Positions 1 to 11,600 of a DNA stretch of 64,000 nucleotides are shown here, piece by piece. The notes beneath the pieces are model-generated. The model saw only the letters and a list, made by a program, of their open reading frames with translations, was not told the origin of the DNA and made no database searches. Both the position numbers and the translations under genes were made by a program. The stretch comes from Dermanyssus gallinae (taxonomy: Eukaryota; Arthropoda; Arachnida; Mesostigmata; Dermanyssidae). The stretch's first letter is position 1. The number at the start of each line of letters is the position of its first letter. The stretch covers positions 124,001 through 188,000 of the forward strand of contig QVRM01000313.1 of NCBI GenBank assembly GCA_003439945.1, given 5' to 3'.

Positions 1-1
1 G

Positions 2-463
2 CTGTGCTGCTGGTTGGACTGTAAGGGCGTCGTGTATTTTGAGCTGCTTCCAATGGGTCAGACGATCAACTCCGTCGTCTACTGCAGACAACTCGAAGAT
101 TTGAAGGCTGCAGTAGCAACGAAGCGCCCGGAATTTTCAAACAGGTGGGGCGTCACTTTTCAACATGATAAAGCGACACCACACAAAAGTTTGGCCACCC
201 GGCAAAAATTGGCGGAGTTTGACTGGGATGTGCTGCCGCACCCAGCTTATAGTCGCGACCTCGCACCATCTGATTATCACTTGTTCAGGTCTCTCCAGAA
301 CTCCCTTGATGGCACAACATTTGAATCTTTGGAGGCTATAAAAAATCACCTCACTCAGTATTTCGACGAGAAGGACAAGACGTTCTGGGAGAATGGAATC
401 ATGGATCTACCGAGGCGATGGGCGAAGGTTATCGAACAAAACGGTCAATATATCATTGAATGA
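2..463 (+). CDS. mariner transposase, C-terminal part (catalytic D34D domain)
   Basis: The frame is open from the window edge to the TGA at 461-463, about 153 codons, so the start codon lies outside. Transposase of this family cuts at the terminal repeats and inserts at TA. The second catalytic aspartate sits in HDKATPH (HDNARPH in related proteins), and the third in LAPSDYHLF exactly 34 residues later, the mariner D34D spacing. The ending (NGIMDLPRRWAKVIEQNGQY) matches the usual mariner C terminus. The HDN asparagine is replaced by lysine and the SPDLAPSD proline by arginine, which suggests a decaying or immobile copy even though no stop interrupts it. Resemblance is to the cecropia/mellifera type (Hsmar1-like) by eye. 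The first catalytic Asp and the DNA-binding domain are not in the window. Confidence 0.85.
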   Translation: MCCWLDCKGVVYFELLPMGQTINSVVYCRQLEDLKAAVATKRPEFSNRWGVTFQHDKATPHKSLATRQKLAEFDWDVLPHPAYSRDLAPSDYHLFRSLQNSLDGTTFESLEAIKNHLTQYFDEKDKTFWENGIMDLPRRWAKVIEQNGQYIIE

Positions 464-505
464 AGATACTGTTGTCTGCATAAATAAGGCTCTTTAAAAT
501 CGGGT

Positions 506-537
506 AAAAATGCCGACGAACTTTTTGACTTACCTAA
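506..537 (+). repeat. mariner terminal inverted repeat (right end)
   Basis: The last roughly 32 bases before a TA dinucleotide read, on the minus strand, TTAGGTAAGTCAAAAAGTTC and onward. This is the expected form and place of a mariner terminal repeat, 40-75 bases after the transposase stop. The left repeat is outside the window. Confidence 0.75.
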
Positions 538-539
538 TA

Positions 540-1099
540 CTACTAATATGATCAGCTTGAAAAGCGATTTTTCTAAAGTTGCGCCCAACGCTAACGCCTC
601 CACTTTAACGATATTGTAGGGATATTGCGCAGGCAAATTAAAGCCCACAAATTAAATTCAGCGGTTAGTTATATATATATATATCCTTTTCGCCGCAACA
701 TAATCTTGTAGATTAGCGCTTGTCGCACATTCACCCAAGCAACTTAGATAGAGCGGAGGGCTCCTGGTTAAAAATAATCCCTGCTTATATCTGGCCTACT
801 AGTCTAGCATTTGGTAAGAAATTATTTTCAAATAGGAGTTCCTCACTGTCTTCAATTATATGGGGTCTGTTTTCCATATAATAGATTGTAGATAAGCTAA
901 TACTGCGATCCTGTCCTCCAACTACAAACGCTTTGTTCGAGTTCCGCCGGAAATGCTCCCAAGAAAGATCCGAGATACAGGTCGATGTTGACCCTTCAGA
1001 TAAACCAGATTTGGAGCCGTTGAGTTATCCGAGCAATGAACTTGCGCGAGTGGTAAAAGCGGCAATTGACTATAAAAGGTCTTGGCTTTTTTGCGTTTG
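540..1099. other. no gene seen
   Basis: This AT-rich stretch contains one short (TA)n at 670-684. Short reading frames at 922-1133 on both strands have no recognisable similarity. Confidence 0.4.
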
Positions 1100-1846
1100 T
1101 TTTTCCACTTACAAGCACCCAATAGTGTTATAATGCATCCTGTCTGCTAGTTGCATGGGTGCTACGTTTTGTTACGTTGTTTACATAACTGTAGCAAGTC
1201 GAAGTATACTTGAACGGCGTATGATTTTTGTCCGTCAAAGTCTACGAAGAGAAATAATTCTTACTCTAGACAGAGTCAAAATTCAGCATTTGATTACCGT
1301 TCGCTAACCAACCAATGAATGAATCAATTTTTCCACTTACAAGCACCCAATAGTGTTATAATGCATTCTGTCTGCAAAACAATGGGCAAACGAAGCCTGA
1401 TTTTGCGTTGTAGAAGACTTTATCTATTTGTTCAACCTATCTGTTGAAGGGTAATCTCCTATAACCGGGATCACAAATATAAGTATTGGTCACACACCAG
1501 TGATCCGTGGAAACGTAACAGTTCAAAAATGGAAAATGCAGCTACAATTGTTGATACGCATCTTATACATATGGACCGCACGACAAAATGGTAGCTTGTG
1601 CTAAAGGAACATGAACAAAAAGGCACATAAAGCAATACTATCACCATTCATTAGCTAGTTGCATGGGTGCTACGTTTTGTTACGTTGTTTACATGACTGT
1701 AGCAAGTCGAAGTATACTTGAACGGCGTATGATTTTTGTCCGTCAAAGTCTACTTAGACGAGAGAGAGAGAAATAATTCTTACTCTAGACAGAGTCAAAA
1801 TTCAGCATTTGATTACCGTTCGCTAACCAACCAATGAATGAATCAA
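1100..1846. repeat. Duplicated block in the order A-B-A'-X-B'
   Basis: Unit A (1100-1147, 48 bases) recurs at 1328-1375 with one clear mismatch. Unit B (1148-1327, about 180 bases) recurs at 1656-1846; the second copy has about 11 extra bases around a GA-rich run. Between A' and B' lies a 280-base segment X (1376-1655) with no copy elsewhere in the window and no obvious terminal repeats. Both B copies end in an (AATG)2-3 run before AATCAA. B could therefore be a short retroposed unit with a microsatellite tail, and A/A' its unusually long flanking duplication. Alternatively A+B was duplicated in tandem and X inserted into the second copy. Confidence 0.8.
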
Positions 1847-2540
1847 AGTTTCCATTCTCCTGACCTGTCCGATCATCTGAGCATGTGCGTGTGAAGAATT
1901 CAGGCTACAACTCTTAGACGAAGTGTGCCAAAGCTTAGTACATAGCGTTGACGCGCGTCCGTAAAATGACTGAATGCATATAGGAGATGTCTAGAGAGAA
2001 AAACCTAGTTTAGCAAGCTACAATATAATGAACGCTTATACAGTTTTGAATCCCTCGCGGAAACATTCTCTTGTTGGCCATACGAGACACTTTTCGTGGT
2101 GGCTTTCTTTAAGTCCACCTTTCGTCGCAGCTAGACCACCACACCTCACTCGGAAGACCTCAATAGGGAATACCTTTTAGACTGAGAACAAAAGATGCCT
2201 AAAATGTATGCGTCGTTTAATAAGACGTAGGCATTTACGTCATGAAAAGGAAGCTAATACAACTGTAGGTCTCCATTGTCTTGTCTCTATACAGCCGACA
2301 ACTGCATTGTCGTTTTTGGAAACGTATTAGGGACACACTCTAAGGTCGTAGGATGTAGCGTTGTTCGTCTCGAAGAACCAAGTCGAATAGGCAGAGGCTT
2401 GTTGCTAGCTGCATTGCCGAGTGGCGCGTTGTTAGAATATTCTTACCGGCTTCGAAGTACCAATCTAACGACAAAAAGCGAAATTATGTAAATGGTCTCT
2501 GTAGGCGTATAAGAGCGTTTTTTTTTAAATATACATATAA
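1847..2540. other. no gene seen
   Basis: No recognisable coding, RNA or repeat structure. A 71-codon frame at 2276-2491 has no similarity I can name. Confidence 0.4.
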
Positions 2541-3145
2541 GGTTGATTAAGTGGTGTCAGACAAAATCTATCGCAATATCCAAGAATCTGCGTTTCTAAG
2601 TTAAAGTCTAGACAAGCTAAAGGCCAGATCTGTTAAGCGTGTTTTGCGGCTTTCAAAGTGCGCGTCGGCAACACTTGCCTTATAGATGTGCGGAGAGATA
2701 CCACTTATTGAAGACCTAGCACTTAGTAACACACCATTTACACCGCATATTCTAGACTCATATCGAGCCTACAGAGAAAACAGAAATTTAAAATTTGTAG
2801 CTGAGAAATTTACTGATGGCCCGGCTCTTTCTTCATGTAAATGGAAAGGGGCCATGCAAAGGAACCGCTTGCTAATCTGCCGAATAATCTGGCACGGGTA
2901 CCACTATTACATATGCATGAAGCCAAGCTGTTTTAATATTGAATAATGCGTTTGTAGTTTTTGCGGAGAGTTTGATACTGGACGCTATCATATACTTGTG
3001 TGCCCAGAAATTTGCGGAACGTCCTTATCATCCAAAGTTAAATTTATATTGTAAGACCAAAAAGTCACATTGTGACACCTTGTGAAAATTGAATCAACTG
3101 TCTACCAATTTTGTGGTGAAATAAATGCTGAATTGAATTGAACTT
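2540..3145 (+). pseudogene. LINE relic, reverse-transcriptase protein C terminus and 3' end
   Basis: This is the 3' end of a non-LTR retrotransposon of the same lineage as LINE A. Translation across about 2620-3000 aligns by eye with the last ~140 residues of LINE A ORF2: VKRVLRLSK against LKRVLGLHTS, then a region ending SSCKWKGAMQRN. One stop further on comes the knuckle CVCSFCGEFDTGRYHILVC (Cx2Cx8Hx3C). Stops at about 2682 and 2943 break the frame. The 3' end is AAATAAATG followed by repeated GAATT at about 3120-3142, a microsatellite-like tail instead of poly(A). The copy is 5' truncated, since no RT core is present. Confidence 0.75.
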
Positions 3146-6100
3146 AATGTCGAGCAGGTATGCGTCCGATTAGGTAGAACGTAGAGACTTTGCTTCAACC
3201 CAATACGGGGTACAACTTGCAGTGTGCAGTGTGGCGTGTATCGAGAGACGATGGCGCATGTCATCTATAAGTGCGGTAAGGCACGCTTTTCAGAGCAGGG
3301 AGACCTTACCTGAGGCCACCGCTATCTGCAAACTACGAAACACTACGTGGGCGTGCACTTACTACTTGTGGACCGAAAGACTTCTGAAGGAATGGGGGAA
3401 ACGGAGGGCGCAAGGCATAAAGAGAAGGAGAGTTCTTTCTCTACAAGTATTAGGAGTTTTTCTGTAATGAAATGGACAAACTGAAGCCACTTCAATGCAG
3501 ATTCAGTGCAGTTGTCATCGCATCGTAATAGTCATATCACGGGCCATTTGAGTTCTAGGGAGCAATTAATAGGCCAGTCTGCTAAGAATGTGGAACCACC
3601 GTGTAGCGGCGCTTATCTCATGGGAGCGAGTTTAATAGAAAATGGCGCCGCTCAGAGTGCCACCCATCGGGTGGGACGCAATATTGGCAGAGTGCTTACA
3701 AACTCCCTATAGATCGGAATAGCATACGGCATGAAATATGCTGAGCAGGCACCACTATCGATGACAATTAAAATAAAACTACAAACAAATTTACATTCAT
3801 AAAATTCGGATAACCTAAAATGTTTCGAAATTTAATGATTTTGTATATTTCTATTATTTGAAACTCTATAATTCCAAATTTTATAATACGATCCAGATAG
3901 GATTTATGTTTTCTGATGTCTTGCTCAGATTTCGACGTAATTTATAAAGATTTATTGCGGTGGATCCATGCATTAAAGCACAAAATCACATTTTTGATGT
4001 TCTGTAGTACCACCATCTCGATGGCCTCAAGCACCGACTCCCGTCAATCGAAACGTCTTTCTTTTTTTTGGATTCTCGAAAAGAGAAAAAGTTGCACGGT
4101 GCCAAAACGCGTAAATGAGCTAGGTGATTCACAGCGTTACTACAAATGCTGTGCGAAAAGCCTTAGTGTTTCCAGCTCGGTGTGTTGGCACGTTATCGTA
4201 ATGGCGGAACCATCGCCTAGCGCTTTTTATGGTGAGCACAGTAAAAACCTTGGGTCAAATTTATGCAGTATGCCAATCGCTCGTCAATGTACAACCTTCT
4301 TGTAGTTCGACCATGGCCACAACTTCACTGATAGAGATGTTTCTACGCCTCATCACCTGTGACGAGCCCAAGAAGACCAGCCCACGCAGAATACGATTAG
4401 ACATTCTGAAGCCAGAAAAGCACGTACCTCTTTCTCTTTTCGTTCTTTGACAAATCATGAAATATCCACCGAGCGGATTCGTCGGTGTTTCCGAGATGGT
4501 CGTGTTGGGTCTTAAGCTCAGAAGCCTGCTTTAGCAATATTAGCATATATGATATGTTTGAATTTTCGCCAATCACTGCTTTCACACAAGCCACATTTTC
4601 GCTGACCATTATTGATAATGGACCTCACTCATGGTGTTTATCATATAGATTAAAGAGTTTAGTTCGTACTGCTATGCACCGCCCATAAACACTGTCAAGG
4701 AATCTTCGGTCTCGATCTCGTCCAATGCTCGATCTAATGTCGACTTAGTCTTCGCTGTAACCTGTGCAAAGGAACAGCGCGTAGCCCGATTTTTAGGAAC
4801 GGCTGTTCGGGCGCCGACACACTTATAGTTGAACATATTTATTTCTCCGTTGTCTGTGGCAGAACCGAATTTAGCATAACGAAAATTTATCAGAAGGTAA
4901 CTGTAGGTGGTAGTAGTGCACTTGTCCGTATACGAAGAGATGTCAGGACTAGCAAATATTCATCAGAACTATTATTGCCCAAAACAACATCCAACGTGTA
5001 CAAAACGTGGTGTTTAACAACAAAATATATGCGCACACTTATTTAATTTGGCCTTCATATTTGTATGTATATATGCCGATCTCGCAGAGGCATATCAATA
5101 CGAAATAAACAACGAGAACGCGTTAATTCGGCCCGCCTTAACGGCGCGTTAACGCTCAGCCGTTTCGAGGACAATAAGAGTGGCGTAGGCTGGCTGAATA
5201 GTAGTACCAGGTCTCAATAAAGCGAGCCAGCTGGTCTCGGTGCACTCGCACAACCACTGGAGCACTGATGGTGGCAAACTTGCCGCCGAGCGTTCCTAAA
5301 CGAAGATATAGGGCTTTGGTTTCAGTCGATCCTGTCAGCTCGACCCGAGAGGCGTACCGACGCTCTATGTACGATCAAGTGCTGCTGCACTTGTGTGCTT
5401 TTCTCGGGTCTTGTAATCTCTCTCTCTGCTTCGCCGCTGCCTCTCTCACATTATTACCATCGCAATCCTGGGCTTTATTTCTCTCTTGTTCATTCCCTCG
5501 CTAGCTCACTCCGCACACTGCGCAGGTGGGCTCCAATGTTGGCCATTTTACGTTAAATATTTACAGGTTGAACAGCGGTGGCTACTTTAGCGTGCCTTGC
5601 TTTGACCTCACCTGAGCTGATGGTTTGTGTTCAACCTCTGACGATTTCAGAGGACCTTTACTCGGACGGTGCTACGTTGCTATGCTAGACATTCTCCTTG
5701 AGCAAACGATCTCCGATCTCGGCGCTTTACGTCCCTCTCCGAGGCGCTTTACGTCCGCTCTCGCTATTCTTTCCTTTCTTTTGTTTTTTTATCATTTAGC
5801 TGATCATATCTGACCTTAGCAAGATTAGATATCACACCTGAACTCAGCGGGTGCAACACGAATGTTGAAACTCAAAATGTGTTTTTTCTGAAGCCGGTGT
5901 GAAGGACAGCATTGCTCAATTCTCAGTTTTGGCGCTTAATTCTACGACGCTACCACAGTCGCATGGCCTGGCCAACTGTACTCAGTTTGACACTGTTCAC
6001 TAAAGCCTATACAAACGATTATGTGACTGTGTTGACGATGTTGTGACACTACATAGTCTTTCTTATAACCCTTTTGTGTGGCGGATTATTTGAGACGGGA

Positions 6101-6889
6101 CTTGAACCTCGCAAAAGCTCCTTTTTGCTGCACAAAACATGCAGGGCCTGCGACATCGTCTGCTCCGGATTGCGGGGCGGGTTTGGCGTTCCCCACTCAA
6201 ATCGCACTGCCGGGCATTCCAGCTTGGGTATTCCACCTCAATCGGCAGTTTAGTTTTTTATGCCCGATGACCCGGTTCTACTCTCAGAGACAGATCGGTT
6301 CAATATGGGCTCGTTGAAGGCTGTATAGCGCAAGCGACCACACTGTCTGCGTCGCGTGTTTGGCCCGTATGCAAGGCCGCCAGAACTATCACCAAGAATA
6401 ACGATCAGAACGTACGTTTCGTACGCAGGCTCCTTTCTCAAGCTCCTACAAAAGATCCTACATCGCAATAAGATGGGACAAACAACCAACATATATATAT
6501 ATATATATATATAGCTTGCCAGGGTTGACGATCCTGAGCTTGGCGATATTTGCACTTGATTCTATTCCTGGTGCAACATATAAGAACATTCTGCAAATGT
6601 TCTTAATACACAAGCCTCAGTAATAACTACAATGTTTATTGTTAAACATGATCAACAAAGACTGTATTAACTAAAACATGAATCAACGTTACATCGTATT
6701 GTGATTACATATGCTGACTGTCTATATTTATCGATATACGTGCCTTACGAACTATGCAAATGTCACATTTTATGCCATCTGCTATTTCGCCGACGTATAG
6801 ACAATGCTATATTTGTTTCCGTTCCTGTGGTCGTTTCTGGAGAAAAAGACCGCTTACTGAGGCTTATCCTTGGTGCTTTCGGATCTAGA
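3146..6889. other. no gene recognised
   Basis: A long stretch of unassigned sequence. Open frames up to 129 codons (3916-4305 plus strand) have no similarity I can name. A 14-base motif GGCGCTTTACGTCC occurs twice about 20 bases apart near 5722-5755, and a (TA)n lies at 6491-6513. Around 6075-6180 there is a minus-strand tRNA B-box-like motif without a convincing A box or acceptor stem. Confidence 0.4.
6491..6513. repeat. (TA)n microsatellite
   Basis: About 11 uninterrupted TA repeats. Confidence 0.95.
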
Positions 6890-8225
6890 GCGGATCTAAT
6901 GCACTAGCGAGTGTAGTGTACAATGTTCTTGCATCGCTCCTTGCCAAAAGGCTCTTTCTAGAATAAGTCAAGGATTTACTGGCAGAGAAAAATTAATTTC
7001 TTCCAGAACGTTAGGCTGAAGGGGCACTTACAAATGTAATAGAACACCCGAAAACAAGATGTGACTTATGCAGTCTTAATTAATTTTTGCATGCCACAGG
7101 GTGATACAGCTGGCCAATTTTTATTTATACTGTATGTGGCTGACCTTGTGAAATGCCTCAGAGAAATAAAGGCTCCCCACGTGTTTTATGCAGACGAATT
7201 GTTTATTATGAGAAAACCGTAAAAGCACCTCCAATTTCACTTGAATGAGGCTGCACGATGGTGTTGCGAAAATAAGCTGAACAGCGACGTGTCAAAACCA
7301 AAAGTGCTTATGCTCAAGGTGACTATAATATACAATAAATATAGGTGAACAGCAACAGGTGTAATATAGGTGTAATATATAGGTGTAATACAGGTGTAAT
7401 ATAGGTGTAATATATAGGTGAACAGCAACAGGTGTAAATATAGGTGAACAGCAACCGACACCAACGAGGAGCACGATCATTACGTGCTATGAATATAGGT
7501 AAATATTTACTAGAATTAGTCAACAACTTCAGAGACTTGGGAGTAACACTAATATCCAAACTGTGTTTTACCAGGCATAAAAAATAAATAAAAGTGAAGG
7601 CGGTTTCATTAAACATGGTGTTGAAGAATCTCTGACAAGTTAACCTTAGGATTGTAATTAATAAATTAAGCTTAAAATCCTTTTCACTGTAACATATTGC
7701 CTCATCCTCATACCATCCAAGTTAACATTAGACAACCTCAAGAATCTCGACAAAGTTTAAACTATGTTATGTTTAGTTGTTTAACCAATATAAAAGAGCA
7801 ATTGGTGTACAAAAAACCGTCTAATCTACGCTGCCGCGGCATATGTGCAACATGCCCACAATAATAAAAGATCTAGAGCACCGCAGTTACCAGTTTAGTC
7901 ATGACACACTAGAGACATACAAACAGCACGGAGAAACGTGAAACTAAAACTTTATGATCTAAAATTGTACAAACGGACCAGCTTTTCTTAGTTGCATTTG
8001 GAAAGAAGATCTGCAATAAAACAAAGCAGTGACCTGCTGATACCACCAGTACCTCTGTATGAAGGGAAAATGTTTCTTAGTCAGCAACTTGGTTTGTAAA
8101 TATTGTGATGGAATTGATATCGACCGATATCACGTAATGAAATGTCTAGAATTAAACGCCAGCTCATTAACAACTACTGTAATTGACGTGCTTGAACAGC
8201 ATTACCCGTAATTATTGTGAGTATC
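6890..8225 (+). pseudogene. LINE relic, reverse transcriptase to 3' end, frameshifted
   Basis: A heavily mutated copy of a LINE related to LINE A. In order, across frames: YNVLASLLAKRL then LPER at 6920-7020 (equivalent to YKLLASLLAARL and the GFR motif), an internal deletion, MPQGDTAGQFLF at about 7090, then FYADELFI at about 7178-7200, where the catalytic YADD reads YADE. Next come the thumb region (NLNSDVSKPKVLML) and FRDLGVTLISKLCF at about 7530. The C-terminal knuckle VCKYCDGIDIDRYHVMKC (Cx2Cx8Hx3C) is at 8098-8151. Several stops and frameshifts make it inactive. TAAATAAAC lies near the 3' end. A short run of GTGTAATATAGG-type repeats at about 7365-7450 is an internal expansion not present in LINE A. 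Confidence 0.75.
7340..7460. repeat. short tandem repeats of an AGGTGTAATATA-type unit
   Basis: AGGTGTAATA-type units of roughly 10-16 bases recur about six times inside the LINE relic, and a longer segment AGGTGAACAGCAACAGGTGT occurs twice. This looks like a local slippage expansion. Confidence 0.7.
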
Positions 8226-8890
8226 TACCAATAATGGTAAATAAACTTCAACAATTAAAGCATATAGCAATGTGACCGGCAAGCGATCCCAAAATTGAGG
8301 TCGCGTTGACCCACGCTGGACGTCAATGGAAAGTCTCTGGGGAAAGAAGCGTGCGGCTCTCTTGTCCCTGTTAGTTATCTTTAAACGTCCGCGCAATTTA
8401 GTAAGTAGTCTCTAAGTCAGGGGGCCCGGTGGTTCCAAGGTCTCGAAGACCACTGGGCTAAAGTTATGGGCTCTTGTTAGTTCGATGTATTCGTTCATCT
8501 TGCTGTTTTCTGCTAGGGTCGCGGCGTGATCAGCTCTAAGTGAATCGAAACCGACCATTGAGGGAGAAAGTGAGTCGGTCACGGTAGCGTCCCATATGAG
8601 GATCTGGCCTCGTTCAAAGGGGATGAGAGTCATCCTGTCGGGACGCTTGCTGTCGTTTCTGGTTAGTTCAGTTGGTTCCTATGTGCTTGGTAGCTGCCGT
8701 CGTCAGGGCCCTTGCTATTGTGTTATTAATAGCCGCATGACGTGATCGACGACCTTTACTGAGAGCGCAGGATAGAGCGTGGTACCAGGATAAAGCTCTA
8801 ATGCCCACTGACACCGCGCAATCGCATATGTGAAGGTGATCGAGCGGCGTACCAAGTTGGAGGCCAACACATACACTTGTAGTGGCATCA
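8205..8890 (-). pseudogene. relic of an RT-associated nuclease-like C-terminal domain
   Basis: Minus-strand translation matches, from memory, the C-terminal module that follows a reverse transcriptase in many invertebrate mobile-element proteins. Reading 5' to 3': VGLQLGTPLDHLHICDCAV, then ALSWYHALSCALSKGRRSRH, then AAINNTIARAL (8700-8880). After a frame change come KRPDRMTLIPFERG and ILIWDATVTDSLSPS (8545-8660), then SFPQRLSIDVQRG-like residues near 8300-8370. The KRPD...WDAT arrangement resembles a PD-(D/E)xK nuclease core. At least one frameshift (about 8660) and the stop at 8412-8414 make it a relic. No RT core is visible upstream at 8.9-9.4 kb. The clade of the source element is uncertain; recognition of the module itself is good. 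Confidence 0.75.
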
Positions 8891-8899
8891 TTTATTAAG

Positions 8900-9680
8900 G
8901 TTGCTAATGATGCACTGGGTAGGGCAGTAGTTAAGGATGTAAATTAAGAGCCTCGTGCATTGTAAGGTGCTAAAATGTTTACAATGGAATGGCTATAGCG
9001 CTCGAAGAATACAAACAACCGAAAAAGCTTTCATACCCATGTGTGGTTATGTAGATGCTTAACAGATTGTCTGTTCTCACAGAGATTATAGCTATTTTGA
9101 GCAATCGGTGGCATTGCTGGCAGATTTGTCTCGAACACTGTTGAGGTTATTATGGTAGCCGTTCTGGCTATTTCGATAAAACTAGAAGCTTCGAAAAGCA
9201 ATGGTCGACATGGTTTGAGAAAATTAGAGTGACGTCTTTTTAAATGACAGGTATTTTTCTTGCCAGTTTAGCAAGCTGCGCGCAAATATTATTGCTGTGC
9301 ATATATGCAAAGGTGTTTAGTCTTTCGAGCTGTTTACCCCTGGGCAATTAGACACGGGTCAAACAAGGTTTCTGAAGCTTTTTGAAAATATTTTTTGGAA
9401 TAATCATATTGAAACTGCGCCACAGAGTGCTGGGTTATTTTTCATTCCAGGATAATCCGTATAAAAAAAATGCGTGCAACAAACGATGTTTGTGCAACAA
9501 TAGTTGCCTGACCCCAACAAGGCGTGCAATGGCTTGACCTCCTTTTTTAGGATTACCTCTCTTAAAATATAGGCATATAATCCCTCTCTCCATACAATTT
9601 TCATTGCCGTCAAGTTTTACGCCAACGAGCAGCCCAGCTCTTTCGTCAGAGACTTTACATCAGTGTAAAACGAGGTGAGG
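8900..9680. other. no gene seen
   Basis: AT-rich sequence without recognisable coding or repeat structure. Confidence 0.4.
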
Positions 9681-11600
9681 CAATTTTCAAATTGTGCTCA
9701 CTGGCAACCTAGACTCTATGCCCGGCGTACGTGTGTTAGAGCATCACCGTCCGCTCTACTGTCCACCCATTTTCCTCTCTTCTTCTTTTTTCTTCTTCGT
9801 TTTACTTTTTATGTGCCCTTCGGCCTTCAATTTCGTTGTCGCGCCGCTACCCTACTATAGCAAGGGTCACTGCGGCAGCTTCCTGTCAGAACCGATGCTC
9901 TCTTTACCTAGATTACGTGTTACACTCACGAGGTTGGGACGGTACAACAAACCCAAGAACAGGCCACGTTAAGCTGCGTAAGAATTTCTACGTCACAACT
10001 ACAACGCGCAACGCGTCACAACTACTGCGCAATGCATTACTGCAGTACATACACTATCAGCGTCTGTAGGCGCCGTCGTCTGCGTATGTACCAAATTTAA
10101 TCTTCGTCGTCATAGTCACAGTCGCCGTCTACCGAGGTCAAAGTCCACCATCAACGGCGACTGAAGAAGTCGGTTCCATTTTGCTTCTTTGTGAGGCGGT
10201 CGCACAGCGGTCTTCGAACGGGTCCGACCGGGTTAGTTGTAACTCCCCTTATTCCTCTCTCTATTCCTCTCTCTAAATCTCTTTTCCGAAGCCCGTCCCC
10301 GCATGACACGCAGTGAAGCGATCGGTCCCTCCTGCTGCACCCACTACAGAGTCACCCATCTAACACTGTCGGCTCCTGTATCGTTATTGTTGCTGCTAGT
10401 GCTGTTGTTGTTGTTGTTGCTGCTGCTGTTTCTACTACAGCCCTTACTGCTATGCCTAAGGCCTCACTCGCGGCTTAGCCTCAACCTTCAGACCCGCCCT
10501 CAGTCCCGTTCAGTAGTCAGGCAGTCTCGCGCCACTGTCCTGACTGAAGCGTGCTGATGTGTGCGTATGTCAACCGCGTCGGCGTGAATAAAGCGTGCAA
10601 CAGCCCGTGAAGCACACGACATCGGCAGCAGCGGCGGCGGCGGTGGTGAGGAGTGGGGTGTCTGAGGTGCCATTGTTGTCGTTGTTGTTGCCGCCATCGT
10701 CTTTGTGATGGTGGATGGCCTGGTCGTCATTATCTCCCGGATTGAATTAGTCGTGCCTGCAACTGAGTAGATGGGGCAGATCGTGAACGTGCAACGAAGG
10801 GCGACTGTGCTACAAGATTGGCAAAACGAAGGAACGGATGAGTGAACGAAGCAAAGCATGAATGATGCTGTTGATGATGATGGTGGTGATGATGATGATG
10901 ATGATGATGATGACGATGCTGTTGTTGATGGCGATGATGATCATGTTGATGGTGAGGGTGGTGGTAGTAATAGAGAAGAGGTAAGTAGGAGATTGATGGA
11001 ATAGCGCTAGAATGAAAGAAGAGACAGAGGGCGAGATCAAGACAGTGTTAGAGAGAGAATGTAGAGGGGAGAAAGGGAGATAAAAGAAAACTTAGAAATA
11101 ACTAACGGGGATTAAAGCCGTGGGAGACGGGAGCGGGGGGGCGGAGCAAATGGCAGAAGAGCAACACACAAGAAAAACCGATCATTCGACCGAAACGGAA
11201 GGGTCATCATCGTGAATGTTTTGTCGGCGTAATTAGCACCTGACCAGCCCGAATACCAGACAACAACTGTTTGCGGGTATCGAGTTCTAGCAATGCCAAC
11301 CAGTGCACTACGCGCGGCAGCGTTCGGCTGCGTTGTCCGCCTCGCTGATGTCCTGTCCAGCAACGAGGACGTTTCTGATACAAACCTTATAGTGCTCGCA
11401 AAGTAGAACTACTACTAGTTATAGCAATACTAGTAGTTCTAGTTCTATATAGTAGTAGTCGTAGTACGAGTGACTAACGTTAACTGACCGGTAACTAACT
11501 ATCTGCCCTAACTGCTCTCGTCAAGCCGACCCTTCGGAGGGGGTTAGCAGAAGAGCACCCCAACGGGGTGAATGAGCAAACTACAGCGTCTGTGATGAAT
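9680..11600. other. CpG-containing block with trinucleotide repeats
   Basis: Base composition is richer in G+C than the neighbours. It holds a pyrimidine-rich run (9770-9810), mixed TTG/CTG repeats (about 10385-10430), GGC repeats (about 10630), a (GAT)n run (about 10885-10915) and purine-rich DNA (11040-11160). Open frames here encode mostly homopolymeric Leu or Thr/Ile from these repeats and are not credible proteins. It could be untranslated exon or regulatory DNA of a host gene. No splice structure can be shown. Confidence 0.4.
10885..10915. repeat. (GAT)n microsatellite
   Basis: About nine GAT repeats with one interruption, embedded in a longer GAT/GGT-rich stretch. Confidence 0.9.

Larger units (their letters stand above)
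1..537 (+). mobile_element. mariner-like DNA transposon, 3' part
   Basis: This is the right-hand part of a mariner-family transposon; the rest lies left of the window. It holds the C-terminal half of a transposase frame, a short 3' untranslated stretch and a terminal inverted repeat at about 506-537, followed by the TA at 538-539 that these elements duplicate on insertion. Reading inward on the minus strand the end begins TTAGGTAAGTCAAAAAG, close in form to known mariner ends. No partner repeat is visible, so intactness of the whole copy cannot be judged. Confidence 0.85.

Noticed and set aside
6070..6180. Minus-strand tRNA-like sequence with a B-box-like GAGGTTCAAGTCCCG
   Set aside because: No matching acceptor stem, no good A box and no second copy in the window; a single B-box match is expected by chance.
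10303..11040. Leu-rich and Ile/Thr-rich open frames
   Set aside because: They translate TTG/CTG and GAT triplet repeats; no non-repeat coding signal.
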